Source: an uncultured Dehalococcoidia bacterium
GTDB taxonomy: Bacteria; Chloroflexota; Dehalococcoidia; Lucifugimonadales; Lucifugimonadaceae
DNA: 64,000 bases
Direction of reading: 5' to 3'
Assembly (NCBI GenBank): GCA_913048295.1
Contig: CAJWWK010000001.1
Coordinates: 1-64,000, forward strand
Shown here: positions 1 through 8,757 of the stretch, piece after piece
Layout of the letters: the number at the start of each line of letters is the position of its first letter
Numbering within the stretch: the stretch's first letter is position 1
Position numbers and translations under genes: made by a program
The notes under the pieces: model-generated
What the model was told of the DNA's origin: nothing
The model's input: only the letters and a program-made list of their open reading frames with translations
Database searches by the model: none

Positions 1-116
1 CCTGACGCATCGACGATGCGGGCTGCCGTGTAGTCGTATGCCGTCACCATTGGGATCGGCTCGCCACGGCGCTTCATCTGCTGAATCTTGTGCGTAGTGA
101 TTCGGCGAACTGCCAT
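1..116 (-). CDS. panB: 3-methyl-2-oxobutanoate hydroxymethyltransferase, N-terminal part only
   Basis: This is the first 38 codons of PanB, running off the left edge of the window. PanB adds a hydroxymethyl group from methylene-tetrahydrofolate to ketoisovalerate to give ketopantoate, the first committed step to pantothenate and CoA. The translation starts MAVRRITTHKIQQMK and reaches PMVTAYDYTAARIVDAS, the typical N-terminal strand of PanB, where the YD residues sit near the active site. A strong ribosome site (GGAGG) lies 6 nt before the ATG at 116. It lies 122 nt downstream of the DUF2520 gene on the same strand, so the two are probably co-transcribed. Confidence 0.85.
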   Translation of the reverse strand, partial: MAVRRITTHKIQQMKRRGEPIPMVTAYDYTAARIVDAS

Positions 117-238
117 CGTGTACCTCCGCCCCGGTCGACTGCTACTTGCTAGCCGCCAGGCCTTAGTTCACTTGCGTCAGGTCATTATCGCCCATTTTTT
201 TTACTTCCGGGTCGTCATCGGGGTACCGGAAGCGCGAT

Positions 239-1135
239 CTACTGCCTATTTTCAGGTGAGAGGAGCGTTTTAATGCTCTCGTAGTCTTCGTCGGTTATCC
301 CGCCCTGTTGCCGGGCAATGTGAAGTGAAGCCAGGGCCAGGGCCGCGTATGCCCTGCCCGTTTCGCCCGAGTTTGCGTCGGTGGCACCGAGATGGGATTT
401 GACCGTTTCGACATCGCCGCGAACGAACGGTCCTGTGATTGCCAGAGGCAGGCCTTGTTGATCGAGGGAATCGACCGTGGAGCGTACTAGCGGGATCAGG
501 CGTTTCAGCGCTTCGTCGCGGTCGATCCCGAGTGGTTCCCACATTTCTGCGGCCAACCCGACGAGGCCAGCCAACAGTCCGCAGGCCATCACCGCCGAGG
601 CATGATAAGTAGGTCGCTGGCGGGATTCGATTTCTACTGACGAGCCGCCCAAATCGGTTACCAGTGTCTTGAGCCAGTCCAGCAGGTTTGGATTATCGGA
701 TTCGATAGCGAACGAAGTCTCTTTCAGCCGGTCTGAAGAATCGGGCGACGGGAACGTCTGGAGCGGGTGGATCCCCCCGATGGCTGCGCCCTGGCCTGCG
801 GCGTTGCTGAGGGTCGAGACCGGCAGAACGCCAGCGCAGTGCAATACGGCCTGGCGTGAACGCCATTCGAGGGAATCGCAGATTTCGGCGATCATGGCGT
901 CGGGACCGGTGACGAAAACGACGCTGGCGAGGTTGGCTGCGGATTGAGCAATTTCGGTGACGACCACCTCCTCCATACGTGAGGACAGCCATTCCCGGTG
1001 GTCCTGGCTTCGGCTCGATACTGCCACGACGTTGTATCCCGCATCGAGGAGGGCACGGGCAAGGCTTGAGCCAAGTCGACCTGCGGCTACGATCGCGATC
1101 GGCGTCGTTTTGTCGAGAACCGGGAGCGGACTCAT
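239..1135 (-). CDS. Rossmann-fold DUF2520 oxidoreductase-like protein
   Basis: A 298-aa protein with an N-terminal NAD(P)-binding Rossmann segment (IAIVAAGRLGSSLARALL, about residues 13-30) and a C-terminal all-helical half that matches the DUF2520 family in length and character (HASAVMACGL, then GP.VRGD). This architecture resembles ketopantoate reductase and pyrroline-5-carboxylate reductase. The family's enzymatic function is not firmly established. Its place directly upstream of panB suggests, by inference only, a reductase step near pantothenate synthesis. The ATG overlaps the stop of the upstream P1 peptidase by 4 nt (ATGA), so translation is probably coupled. The first glycine of the usual GxGxxG is alanine (AAGRLG). 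Confidence 0.8.
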   Translation of the reverse strand: MSPLPVLDKTTPIAIVAAGRLGSSLARALLDAGYNVVAVSSRSQDHREWLSSRMEEVVVTEIAQSAANLASVVFVTGPDAMIAEICDSLEWRSRQAVLHCAGVLPVSTLSNAAGQGAAIGGIHPLQTFPSPDSSDRLKETSFAIESDNPNLLDWLKTLVTDLGGSSVEIESRQRPTYHASAVMACGLLAGLVGLAAEMWEPLGIDRDEALKRLIPLVRSTVDSLDQQGLPLAITGPFVRGDVETVKSHLGATDANSGETGRAYAALALASLHIARQQGGITDEDYESIKTLLSPENRQ

Positions 1136-2106
1136 TTGAAGGCCGCCCTTGCGTCGGCCGCCGACTTCACACCGCCCAGGGTCTCCGCCGAGTCGATGGC
1201 GTTCAGGATTGCCCCGGTGACCGCCTTTAGCGCAGCGGCGTGGAGCACGTCGCCTGGAACGGCTTCAGGGTGTTTGCCGGTGGAGAGTGCGAACATGGCG
1301 TCACCGTCGTTGGCGGTGTGTGATGGGCGCACGGCAAGTGCGATTCCGTCCTGCCCTGCCATGGCCAGCCGCGTCGCGCCGATCTTATCGAGCGGTGCGT
1401 CGGTTGCGACAATGCCAATCGTGGTATTGCGGAAGAAACCCCGATCTTTTGGGGGTGATTCGATCATCAGGTCGATCGAATTGGCAAACCCGTTCGGTAA
1501 TTGCGGCCCAGCCACGATTTCGCCGGTTTCAGGATCAAAAATCCCGCCGATAGCGTTCACGACCATGAGTGCGCCTACAGTTGCGCCCCCGGGCAGGCGA
1601 ATGGACGCTGTGCCGACGCCTCCCTTGATCGATTCGGCCTTGCCCAGCAGTTTCCCAACGGTCACCCCGGTCCCGGCACCGGCGTTTCCTGTTTCGAATT
1701 CGGTCGAAGCGCTGGCTGCGGCAGCGTAACCGTCGTCAGCGGTCGGTCGAACGGCGTGATTGATGAACCCGAGATCGAGAACCACGGCAGCCGGGATGAG
1801 CGGGATGCGGGTCCGTCCGAACCTGACTCCAACGCCGTGTTCTTCGAGATATTTCACGACCCCACCGGCCGAGTCGAGGCCGAACGCACTGCCTCCCGTT
1901 AGGACGATTCCATTAACCCACTGGGCACTTGCAAGTGGGTCGAGCAGGGCGACTTCCCTGCTTCCGGGTGCTGCTCCCCTTATCTCCATCCCGGCGACAG
2001 CAGGCTCTTCGCACAGGACCACGGTGCAGCCGGTGCCGTTCACGAGATCGGTATGGTGTCCGACTCTCAGGCCGGGGATATCGGTGATTTTTCCCGAGTA
2101 GTTCAT
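1132..2106 (-). CDS. P1 (DmpA/S58) family peptidase
   Basis: A 324-aa Ntn-hydrolase-fold protein of the P1 family (DmpA L-aminopeptidase/D-esterase and relatives). Family members cleave themselves into two chains, and the new N-terminal Ser or Thr becomes the nucleophile. Visible family blocks are ITDIPGLRVGHHTD at the N-terminus, LTGGSAFGLDSAGGV (about 69-83), GGVGTASIRLPGG (about 162-174) and NTTIGIVATDAPL (227-239). The probable autocleavage and nucleophile position is Thr228 after Asn227. The substrate cannot be told from sequence. It is the first gene of a minus-strand unit with the DUF2520 gene (4-nt overlap) and panB; P1 peptidases have no known role in pantothenate synthesis. Confidence 0.88.
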   Translation of the reverse strand: MNYSGKITDIPGLRVGHHTDLVNGTGCTVVLCEEPAVAGMEIRGAAPGSREVALLDPLASAQWVNGIVLTGGSAFGLDSAGGVVKYLEEHGVGVRFGRTRIPLIPAAVVLDLGFINHAVRPTADDGYAAAASASTEFETGNAGAGTGVTVGKLLGKAESIKGGVGTASIRLPGGATVGALMVVNAIGGIFDPETGEIVAGPQLPNGFANSIDLMIESPPKDRGFFRNTTIGIVATDAPLDKIGATRLAMAGQDGIALAVRPSHTANDGDAMFALSTGKHPEAVPGDVLHAAALKAVTGAILNAIDSAETLGGVKSAADARAAFK

Positions 2107-2376
2107 TGTTGATTTTCTTTATCGATCAACGCGCCCGCCGCCACCTGCTATAGCCCTCTATTTGGTCTAAACCTAGCACAGGAATTCGCGGCCGTCAGAC
2201 GGCTCAAACATCGGCCCGATTTTAGGGTGTACGCGGGCGTAAGTTGGGGGGTATACTGAGTCGAATTTACCTGCGGCGAAATTCGTAATAACCTCCGGAT
2301 AATGTACTGCCGGAAGGGCGATTTTCAAGTAGGAAACAGTAAATTCGGCCAGTGACCGATGTGAGGAGTTCAGAAG
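2107..2376. promoter_or_regulatory. Divergent intergenic region between the P1 peptidase and guaB3
   Basis: These 270 nt carry the promoters for both flanking units. On the plus strand GGGGTATACTGA gives a good -10 hexamer (TATACT) about 115 nt before the guaB3 start, but no convincing -35 lies at the right distance. AGGAG at 2364-2368 is the guaB3 ribosome site, 8 nt before its GTG. I see no ORF or RNA gene here. Confidence 0.4.
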
Positions 2377-3519
2377 GTGCCACGTAACTTCAAGGAACTG
2401 AAGCCCGCATACGGATTTGACGATGTAGCCATTGCCCCCGGCGACATCACGATTAACCCGGAAATGGCGGACCTGACGACGAATTTCGACGGGATTAAGC
2501 TCGAAGTCCCGTTTCTGGCCTCTGCGATGGACGCGGTGGTCGATCCGAAATTCGCAGTTGAGATGACTAAGGCGGGCGGCCTTGCCGTGATGAACATGGA
2601 TGGTCTTCACACGCGTTACGAGGACACCGCCCCGTTATACGAAGAGATCGCTGCTGCGCCCCGCGAAGAGGCGACGGCGATCATGCAGCGAATCTACGCT
2701 GAGCCGCAAAAACCTGAGCTGGTGGCAACGCGGGTCGAAGAGATAAAAAGAGGCGGCGGCACGGCCGCCGTTTCTTTTGTACCGCAAAACGCCAAGCGAA
2801 TGGCCCCGCTGGCGGTGGAAGCCGGCGCCGACATGATCGTGGTGCAGGCAACGGTAGTCACCGCCCGGCATTCGTCCAAGAGCCTTAAAGGGCTGATTTT
2901 CTCAGACCTGATCAAGGACATCGACGTTCCGATCCTGGTCGGCAACACGGTGTCGTACGAGGTAACGAAAGAGCTGATGCAGCAGGGCATCCACGGTGTG
3001 CTGGTCGGGGTTGGCCCGGGATCGGTATGTACGAGTCGTGAAGTGCTGGGAATTGGCATCCCTCAGGTCAGTGCCACGATCGAATGCGCGGCGGCACGCG
3101 ATGATTTCTTAAAGGAGACGGGAAAGTACATTCCGATCATCACTGACGGTGGTATCCGCACGGGTGGTGATGTATGTAAGTCGTTCGCCGCCGGTGCAAA
3201 CGCGGTCATGATCGGCAGTCCATTTGCCAAGTGCGAAGAGGCCCCGGCGAAGGGCTATCACTGGGGAATGGCGACCTGGCACGAGTCGCTGCCCCGGGGT
3301 ACGCGAATCAAGATGGGGACCGAATACAGCCTGCATCAGCTTCTTTACGGGCCATCGTCACGGACCGACGGAACGCTGAACCTGGTTGGCGCCCTGCAGG
3401 TGTGCATGGGCTACGTTGGTGCCGAGAACCTTCGAGAAATGAATAATGCCCGAATGGTGTACGCCCCGGCGATGAAGACCGAGGGCAAGATTTACCAGGC
3501 TGCGGGGTTGGGGTTTTAA
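2377..3519 (+). CDS. guaB3: GuaB3-family IMP dehydrogenase-related protein
   Basis: A 380-aa TIM-barrel protein of the IMPDH/GMP-reductase superfamily without the CBS pair, which marks the GuaB3 clade. The active-site cysteine loop is GVGPGSVCTSRE (211-222, Cys218), and ITDGGIRTGGD (255-265) contributes to phosphate and nucleotide binding. IMPDH oxidises IMP to XMP and GMP reductase runs GMP back to IMP. GuaB3 members have been reported as GMP reductases in cyanobacteria, so the direction here should not be assumed. The GTG start is chosen from the AGGAG site 8 nt upstream and the match to family N-termini (FKELKPAYGFDDVAI). Genes for IMP synthesis (purH, purM, purF) lie elsewhere in the window. 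Confidence 0.9.
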   Translation: MPRNFKELKPAYGFDDVAIAPGDITINPEMADLTTNFDGIKLEVPFLASAMDAVVDPKFAVEMTKAGGLAVMNMDGLHTRYEDTAPLYEEIAAAPREEATAIMQRIYAEPQKPELVATRVEEIKRGGGTAAVSFVPQNAKRMAPLAVEAGADMIVVQATVVTARHSSKSLKGLIFSDLIKDIDVPILVGNTVSYEVTKELMQQGIHGVLVGVGPGSVCTSREVLGIGIPQVSATIECAAARDDFLKETGKYIPIITDGGIRTGGDVCKSFAAGANAVMIGSPFAKCEEAPAKGYHWGMATWHESLPRGTRIKMGTEYSLHQLLYGPSSRTDGTLNLVGALQVCMGYVGAENLREMNNARMVYAPAMKTEGKIYQAAGLGF

Positions 3520-3529
3520 GCAGGGATTT

Positions 3530-3565
3530 TGTAATTCCCCGAGCGTTGCCGAGGAATCTCTGAAT
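3530..3565. repeat. Imperfect inverted repeat downstream of guaB3
   Basis: ATTCCCCGAGCG and TTGCCGAGGAAT (about 3533-3556) form an imperfect hairpin right after the guaB3 stop. No T-run follows, so it is either a processed 3' end or part of a dispersed palindromic repeat. The remaining 170 nt up to hisS show nothing that I recognise. Confidence 0.35.
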
Positions 3566-3729
3566 CTACGGTTGGTCAGTCGTCTCTATGAGGCCCCTCG
3601 ACTTGGGTCGGGGAATCAGATGATTCTGATGGTCGATCCACCCATGGCTGTGTGGCAGGCCCACAACTTGTGATTCTGGCACTGGCGCGGTGGTGTGCCG
3701 GTGCCTTTGTTTAAGCGACAATTACCGTC

Positions 3730-5013
3730 ATGAACTTCAAGCGTCCACGTGGTACCGCCGACATACTCCCTGAAGACCAGCCTTACTGGTCTCACGTGTA
3801 CGCGGCAGCGCGCAAGATAGCTGCACAGTTCGGATATCAGAGGATCGACACACCGTCATTTGAGGACACGAAACTTTTCCAGCGCGGTGTTGGAGACGCA
3901 ACTGACATCGTTCAGAAAGAGATGTATTCGTTCGAGGACCACGGCGGAGATTCGATCACGCTTCGGCCCGAGGGGACGGCGTCGGTTTGTCGTGCTTACA
4001 TCGAGAACGGGCTTCACAACGGACCGCAGCCGGTGCGCATGTTCTACATGGCCCCGATGTTCCGCTACGAGCGCCCGCAGGCCGGACGTGTCCGTCAGCA
4101 CCACCAGTTCGGTGTAGAGACAATCGGTGACGGGTCGCCCGAAGTCGATGCCGAAATCATCGAACTCGGCTGGAAGTACATTTCCGAGCTCGGAATCAAG
4201 GGTTTCAAGCTGCGTTTGAACAACCTCGGCGACCCGGAAGGCCGCGCCGACTACATTAGCGATCTCGACAGATATTTCACCGAGCGAATCGATCAGTTGC
4301 CGAAGATAGATCAAGATCGGCTGCAGCGAGCACCGCTCCGAGTTCTCGACTCGAAAGTCAAGGAGACGCAAACGCTGGCCGACGACGCTCCGAAGTCGGT
4401 CGACTACATCGGAGGCGAAACCAGAGACCACTGGGATGCTCTGCTGGCGCTTCTCGACAATTTGAAATCGGTCTATACGGAATTCTCTTACAGCGTCGAT
4501 CATCGCCTTGTGCGTGGTCTCGATTACTACAACCGGACCGTATTCGAGTATGAACCGGCGGACGCTGGCAGTCAGGGGACGTTACTGGCGGGTGGCCGTT
4601 ACGATCCGCTCATCGGCATTCTCGGTGGGCAGGAAACCCCGGGAATCGGCTTCGGATCGGGAATCGAGCGAATGATCCTCGAAATGAAAAAACAGGAAGT
4701 CAGGGTCGAGCAGCCTGAGGGTCCCGAAATCGTAGTCGTTGCGCTGGGCGATACGGGTAGTGTCGCAGCGGGCCTGGCAGCTGGTCTACGAGCGGCGGAT
4801 GTTTCAACGGTTCTGGCACCGAAGCGTTCGATTAAGGCGCAAATGCGGTACGCCAATAACCTCGGAGCGGCGAACGTGGTGATCCTCGGCGACCGCGAGG
4901 TTAAGCAGGGTGTGGCGCAGGTAAAGAGCCTGGCTGAAGGCGGCGGACAGTCGGAAGTTTCTCTGAACGCCGAATCGATCTCTAGTTTTGTTCGCTCGGA
5001 CGAAAACCAGTAG
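3730..5013 (+). CDS. hisS: Histidyl-tRNA synthetase
   Basis: A 427-aa class II aminoacyl-tRNA synthetase that charges tRNA-His. The class II motifs are in order: motif 2 LRPEGTASV (78-86), the histidine-specific loop LVRGLDYY (260-267) and motif 3 GFGSGIERMIL (307-317). The C-terminal anticodon-binding domain runs from about residue 333 to the end. Length and domain order are normal for the bacterial enzyme. It leads a plus-strand series with prfA and prmC, all concerned with translation. Confidence 0.97.
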   Translation: MNFKRPRGTADILPEDQPYWSHVYAAARKIAAQFGYQRIDTPSFEDTKLFQRGVGDATDIVQKEMYSFEDHGGDSITLRPEGTASVCRAYIENGLHNGPQPVRMFYMAPMFRYERPQAGRVRQHHQFGVETIGDGSPEVDAEIIELGWKYISELGIKGFKLRLNNLGDPEGRADYISDLDRYFTERIDQLPKIDQDRLQRAPLRVLDSKVKETQTLADDAPKSVDYIGGETRDHWDALLALLDNLKSVYTEFSYSVDHRLVRGLDYYNRTVFEYEPADAGSQGTLLAGGRYDPLIGILGGQETPGIGFGSGIERMILEMKKQEVRVEQPEGPEIVVVALGDTGSVAAGLAAGLRAADVSTVLAPKRSIKAQMRYANNLGAANVVILGDREVKQGVAQVKSLAEGGGQSEVSLNAESISSFVRSDENQ

Positions 5014-5037
5014 TAACTTTCACGCAGTTCGCACTTG

Positions 5038-5070
5038 TCTGAACCATTGTTCAGATCTCACGCTTTTTTA
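5038..5070 (+). terminator. Possible weak intrinsic terminator after hisS
   Basis: A perfect 7-bp inverted repeat TCTGAAC-CATT-GTTCAGA (5038-5055) is followed after 8 nt by six T residues (5064-5069). The stem is AU-rich and the gap before the T-run is longer than usual, so termination may be partial and prfA may still be read from hisS. Confidence 0.4.
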
Positions 5071-5093
5071 GAAGTTACTGGTAATCTCAAACT

Positions 5094-6176
5094 ATGCAGC
5101 AATCGATGGAAGACCGCCTGAAGGAAATCGCCGACCGTCACAGCGAGGTTGAATGGTTGATGTCGCAGCCCGAAATCGCGTCGGACCCCAACGCCATTCG
5201 AAGGCTCGGTCGCGAATACAGCCAGCTCCAGCATGTCGTAGAACTCTGGAACGACATAATGCGCGCGCAGTCCGACATGGAAGGCGCGCGGGAAATGCTG
5301 ACCGCTGAGGATGACGCTGAAGTTCTCGAAATGGCGAAGGTCGAAGTCGAGGAACTTCAGGAGAGACTCGACTCTCTTACCGCTGAAATCCGCCTGGAAC
5401 TGTTGCCGAAAGACGAGACTGAACTCGCCGATGCCGTTGTCGAGGTGCGAGCCGGGGCCGGTGGCGACGAGGCAGGTCTGTTCGCAGCTGAGGTTTTTCG
5501 GATGTACCAGCGGTACGCAGAGGCCCGCAAGTGGAAATTGAAAATCCTGAGTCAGAACGACACCGGCGTTGGCGGGATAAAGGAAGTTACTTTCGAAATC
5601 GCGGGTGAGCGCGCCTACCAGCGGCTGCATCTTGAAAGCGGCGTTCATCGTGTTCAGCGGGTGCCCACGACCGAATCGCAGGGGAGAATCCATACTTCGA
5701 CCGCTACTGTCGTCGTAATGCCAAAAGCAGAAGAAGTCGATATAGAGATTAGCGATAAAGACCTGAAGATCGATGTCTACCATTCGAGTGGAGCCGGGGG
5801 CCAGAGCGTGAACAAGCTGGCGACGGCGATTCGCATCACCCATTTGCCGACCGGACTTGTCGTCCAGTGCCAGAACGAACGGTCACAACTGCAGAACAAA
5901 CAGCAGGCAATGGAAATTCTGCGCTCGAGGTTGTGGGACATGGAGTTACGCAAACAGCAGGAAGAGATTAGCGCAAACCGGAAAGCACAGGTTGGGACTG
6001 GCGACCGTTCGGAAAAGATTCGGACGTACAACTTCCCGCAGTCCCGGATAACTGACCACCGCATTGGCTATACGAGCCACCAGATGCAGCAGGTGCTGGG
6101 TGGCGAGCTGGACGGGTTTATCGACGCCCTGCTGCAAGAGGAACAGGCCCGAAAGCTGGCTGCCGCGGGTAGTTGA
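5094..6176 (+). CDS. prfA: Peptide chain release factor 1
   Basis: A 360-aa class I release factor that ends translation at UAA and UAG. The peptidyl-tRNA hydrolysis motif GAGGQSVN holds GGQ at 235-237. The codon-recognition tripeptide PTT (191-193) sits in RVPTTESQGRIHTS, the RF1 form (PxT) rather than the SPF of RF2. An N-terminal coiled-coil domain covers about 1-100. prmC, which methylates the GGQ glutamine, follows 195 nt downstream, the usual pairing. The ATG has no clear ribosome site; an alternative ATG lies four codons in. Confidence 0.97.
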   Translation: MQQSMEDRLKEIADRHSEVEWLMSQPEIASDPNAIRRLGREYSQLQHVVELWNDIMRAQSDMEGAREMLTAEDDAEVLEMAKVEVEELQERLDSLTAEIRLELLPKDETELADAVVEVRAGAGGDEAGLFAAEVFRMYQRYAEARKWKLKILSQNDTGVGGIKEVTFEIAGERAYQRLHLESGVHRVQRVPTTESQGRIHTSTATVVVMPKAEEVDIEISDKDLKIDVYHSSGAGGQSVNKLATAIRITHLPTGLVVQCQNERSQLQNKQQAMEILRSRLWDMELRKQQEEISANRKAQVGTGDRSEKIRTYNFPQSRITDHRIGYTSHQMQQVLGGELDGFIDALLQEEQARKLAAAGS

Positions 6177-6371
6177 GGGGTTCGCTCGCCGCGGTGTGTG
6201 CCCCCTCCTTCGTGAGAGGGTTGGGGCGTGGAGAAATCGATCGCACAGGTGGCACTCGTCGGCGTGAATCAGCTCCACCGCTGAAATCATTCCCCTTCAA
6301 CCCAACATTCTCCGTGAGTGAGAAGGGACTTCACGGTCCGACATGCTCCGTTGAATAAGTAGACTGATGTC
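6177..6371. repeat. Palindromic intergenic repeat between prfA and prmC
   Basis: The spacer holds a CCCTCCTTCGTGAGAGGG hairpin followed by TTGGGG (about 6202-6224) and a second, looser palindrome around 6292-6330 (CCCTTC ... GAGAAGGG). The first resembles short dispersed intergenic palindromes seen in many bacterial genomes. Its copy number cannot be judged from this window. No ORF lies here. Confidence 0.4.
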
Positions 6372-7235
6372 ATGGCTGCCAAAACTGTTTCATCGCTTAT
6401 TCGATCGATAACTACGCGTCTGTCGTCGGTTGGAATTGATGATTCGGGGATCGATGCGCGGCTATTGGTGCGACACGCTTTCGGATGGTCGGCAGAGCAG
6501 CAACTCGGGAGGTTGACCGATCCTGCCCCGGTCGAGCAGCTTGAACTACTTGAATCACTCGTTTCCCGCCGCGTGGGGCGTGAGCCACTGCAGTACATCA
6601 CTGGCAGCGCCGAGTTTTACAGACGACGGTTTTCAGTCGACCCCAGGGTGTTGATCCCGCGGCCTGAGACGGAGCAGCTTGTTGTACAGGCGATCGAGTT
6701 TGTGCGGGAGCGTGGCATCGAAACCCCTCGTGTCGCCGACATTTGCACGGGTTCGGGTGCGGTTGCGATTTCGCTGGCGCTTGAGATGCCAGCGGCCGAG
6801 GTTGTTGCAACCGATATTTCGGCCGGCGCACTTTATGTAGCCCGGCAGAATGCGGGTTCGCTGGGCGCCGAGGTTGGGTTTTTTGAGGGTGATTTGCTCG
6901 ACCCGTTACTCGATGATCGTGGAAGGATTGATGTGATCGTGTCGAATCCGCCGTACATCCTGCGTGGGGCCATGCAAGGACTTCAAGCAGAGGTCGCCAG
7001 AGAGCCGAGTCTGGCGCTGGATGGGGGTGATGATGGCCTCGACGTGATCAGGCCGCTGTTCGTGGGCATACGGGCGGCATTGAAGCCAGGATGGAGCGCT
7101 GCGTACATCGAGATAGACCCGCCGATTGCCGAAGGGGTGTTCGATCTGGCAAAGGGTGAGTTTCCAGACGCCTCGATTTCGCTGTTGACCGACCTGGCGG
7201 GTTTGACGCGGTGCCTGGCTGTTGAGAACGGGTGA
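6372..7235 (+). CDS. prmC: Release factor glutamine methyltransferase
   Basis: A 287-aa SAM-dependent N5-glutamine methyltransferase that modifies the GGQ glutamine of release factors, improving termination. The SAM-binding motif is ADICTGSGAVAISLAL (122-137) and the catalytic SNPPYI motif sits at 191-196 (NPPY at 192-195). The N-terminal helical domain (1-90) that contacts RF is present (LLVRHAFGW, EPLQYITG). Length is typical for PrmC/HemK, and it lies directly behind its substrate gene prfA. No strong ribosome site precedes the ATG at 6372. Confidence 0.95.
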   Translation: MAAKTVSSLIRSITTRLSSVGIDDSGIDARLLVRHAFGWSAEQQLGRLTDPAPVEQLELLESLVSRRVGREPLQYITGSAEFYRRRFSVDPRVLIPRPETEQLVVQAIEFVRERGIETPRVADICTGSGAVAISLALEMPAAEVVATDISAGALYVARQNAGSLGAEVGFFEGDLLDPLLDDRGRIDVIVSNPPYILRGAMQGLQAEVAREPSLALDGGDDGLDVIRPLFVGIRAALKPGWSAAYIEIDPPIAEGVFDLAKGEFPDASISLLTDLAGLTRCLAVENG

Positions 7236-7390
7236 CCACTGCCCCCGCGGGGACGGGGGGATTTAGACCGCGCGATCAGGCCCAAGATCCCTCCACAGGG
7301 GTCGGGAAATCGGGTACGTCGTGTTGCTCCACCCTGGCGTGCCACGCGGAGCTGCATGCTGTCGTCCAGGTACGGCCCCGGCACGCCCGG

Positions 7391-7427
7391 TGATTAAAAA
7401 AAGAAGCCCCGAGTTAACCGGGGCTTC
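7391..7427 (-). terminator. Intrinsic terminator of the ribosomal super-cluster
   Basis: GAAGCCCC and GGGGCTTC form an 8-bp GC-rich stem (7403-7427). Read on the minus strand it is followed by TTTTTTTAATC, a classic rho-independent terminator placed 27 nt after rpsI. prmC converges from the other side. The rest of the gap (7236-7390) shows GC-rich sequence with small inverted repeats but no gene. Confidence 0.88.
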
Positions 7428-7453
7428 TGCGTATATCGAACAACAACAGCGGA

Positions 7454-7849
7454 TTATCGCTTGGTGTACTGCGGTGCCTTTCGGGCCCTCTTGAGGCCGT
7501 ATTTTTTGCTTTCTTTCATCCGTGGGTCACGGGTCATGAGGCCGGCGGCCCGGAGCGGCTTACGGTTGTTTTCGTCCATTACGACGAGGGCGCGGGCGAG
7601 ACCGTGGGCGAATGCGCCAGCCTGGCCGGCCGCGCCCCCACCATGCGTTTTGGCGACGACGGTCACCTTGTCGGCCATATTTGTTGTTTGAAGAGGGCTG
7701 ATCGCCTGGCGAAGCCACGCTCCAACGGTGAACACCTCGTCGATCGGCTTACCGTTCACGGTTGAACCGCCGGGCGTGTTGTAGACCCTGACTCGTGCGA
7801 TGGCGGTTTTTCTGCGACCTGTGCCGTAGTAGTACTGCTGCTGTGTCAA
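7454..7849 (-). CDS. rpsI: 30S ribosomal protein S9
   Basis: A 131-aa protein of normal S9 length. The N-terminal block YYYGTGRRKTAIARVRV and the basic C-terminus ending in QYTKR are characteristic; the tail reaches the P-site tRNA in the 30S subunit. The start codon directly abuts the stop of rplM (7850), the conserved L13-S9 pair, so the two are translationally coupled. It is the last gene before the terminator at 7391-7427. Confidence 0.97.
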   Translation of the reverse strand: MTQQQYYYGTGRRKTAIARVRVYNTPGGSTVNGKPIDEVFTVGAWLRQAISPLQTTNMADKVTVVAKTHGGGAAGQAGAFAHGLARALVVMDENNRKPLRAAGLMTRDPRMKESKKYGLKRARKAPQYTKR

Positions 7850-8722
7850 CTATTTCTCTCCAGAATCGCCAGTTGTTTTAGCGGGCGTCTTCTTGGCTGT
7901 GGTCTTTTTGGCAGCAGTCTTTTTAGCTGCTGGTTTTTTTGCTGTGGTCACTTTTTTCGCGGCTGGCTTTTTCGCCGTGGTTTTCTTGGCGGCTGGCTTT
8001 TTGGCTGCTGCAGTCTTCGCCGTAGCCTTTTTTACCGGGGTCTTCTTCGCCGCGGTTTTCTTTGCGGGGGCTTTCTTTGCCGTTGTTTTCTTCGCTGCGG
8101 TCTTCTTTGCGGGAGATTTCCTGGCAGGAGCTTCGACGGCTTCAGTTGCTACGGCATCTGCTTCGGCTTCGGCTTTAGTGGCCGCTGCCTTTCTGGCAGC
8201 CTGCTTTTCGGCGGTCGCCTTTTTTATCGCAGCAGCCGCGGCTGCAGTTTCTGCCTTCGCCAGCGCTTCGGCCTCACGGCTTTCGCGTCGATCGGACCCG
8301 ATTACCTGCGCTGCGTGTGGGTGCTCCGGGCCACCGTAAACCTTGAGTCGCTTGAGCATGCGGCGGCCGAGTTTGTTTTTCGGAAGCATGCCCTTCACGG
8401 CCATCTCGATAATCCGTTCGGGGAACCGTTCCTGCATTCGCTCGTACGGAATCTCTTTAAGGGTTCCCGGGTACTGGCTGTATCGCTTGTATATTTTCTG
8501 CTGGGCCTTGGCGCCGGTGACTTTGATCTGGCTGGCGTTGATCACAACTACGAAGTCGCCGGAGAGCATGTGGGGCACGTAGCTGGGCTTATGTTTGCCC
8601 ATCAGCAGCATCGCCACCTGGGTTGCGAGTCGTCCGAGTATCTGGTCGCTGGCGTCCAGTACCTGCCAGTCGTTCACCATCTGTTTGGCGCTCGGGTTGA
8701 AGTGTTTTAGCTTGGTAACCAT
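7850..8722 (-). CDS. rplM: 50S ribosomal protein L13 with histone-H1-like C-terminal tail
   Basis: Residues 1 to about 142 are a normal L13 core ([38 protein letters not shown]). It is followed by about 150 residues of low complexity: an Ala/Glu/Lys-rich helix-prone stretch (150-200), then repeats of the type KKTAAKK and KKPAAKK (201-286) resembling histone H1 tails. The start is ATG 8722 ([10 protein letters not shown]), not the longer ORF from 8824, because the preceding residues do not match L13. The tail is in frame, uninterrupted, and ends one base before rpsI. A similar lysine-alanine tail sits on L5 in the same operon. Confidence 0.95.
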   Translation of the reverse strand: MVTKLKHFNPSAKQMVNDWQVLDASDQILGRLATQVAMLLMGKHKPSYVPHMLSGDFVVVINASQIKVTGAKAQQKIYKRYSQYPGTLKEIPYERMQERFPERIIEMAVKGMLPKNKLGRRMLKRLKVYGGPEHPHAAQVIGSDRRESREAEALAKAETAAAAAAIKKATAEKQAARKAAATKAEAEADAVATEAVEAPARKSPAKKTAAKKTTAKKAPAKKTAAKKTPVKKATAKTAAAKKPAAKKTTAKKPAAKKVTTAKKPAAKKTAAKKTTAKKTPAKTTGDSGEK

Positions 8723-8757
8723 GTTTGTTTCGTGATTAACTCGGGATTTTCGACATT

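Noticed and set aside
7893-8710. Plus-strand ORFs opposite rplM (7893-8339, 8315-8710)
   Set aside because: They mirror the Lys/Ala repeat tail and core of rplM on the other strand; the translation is a hydrophobic shadow (FFAAVFFA repeats) without start signals.
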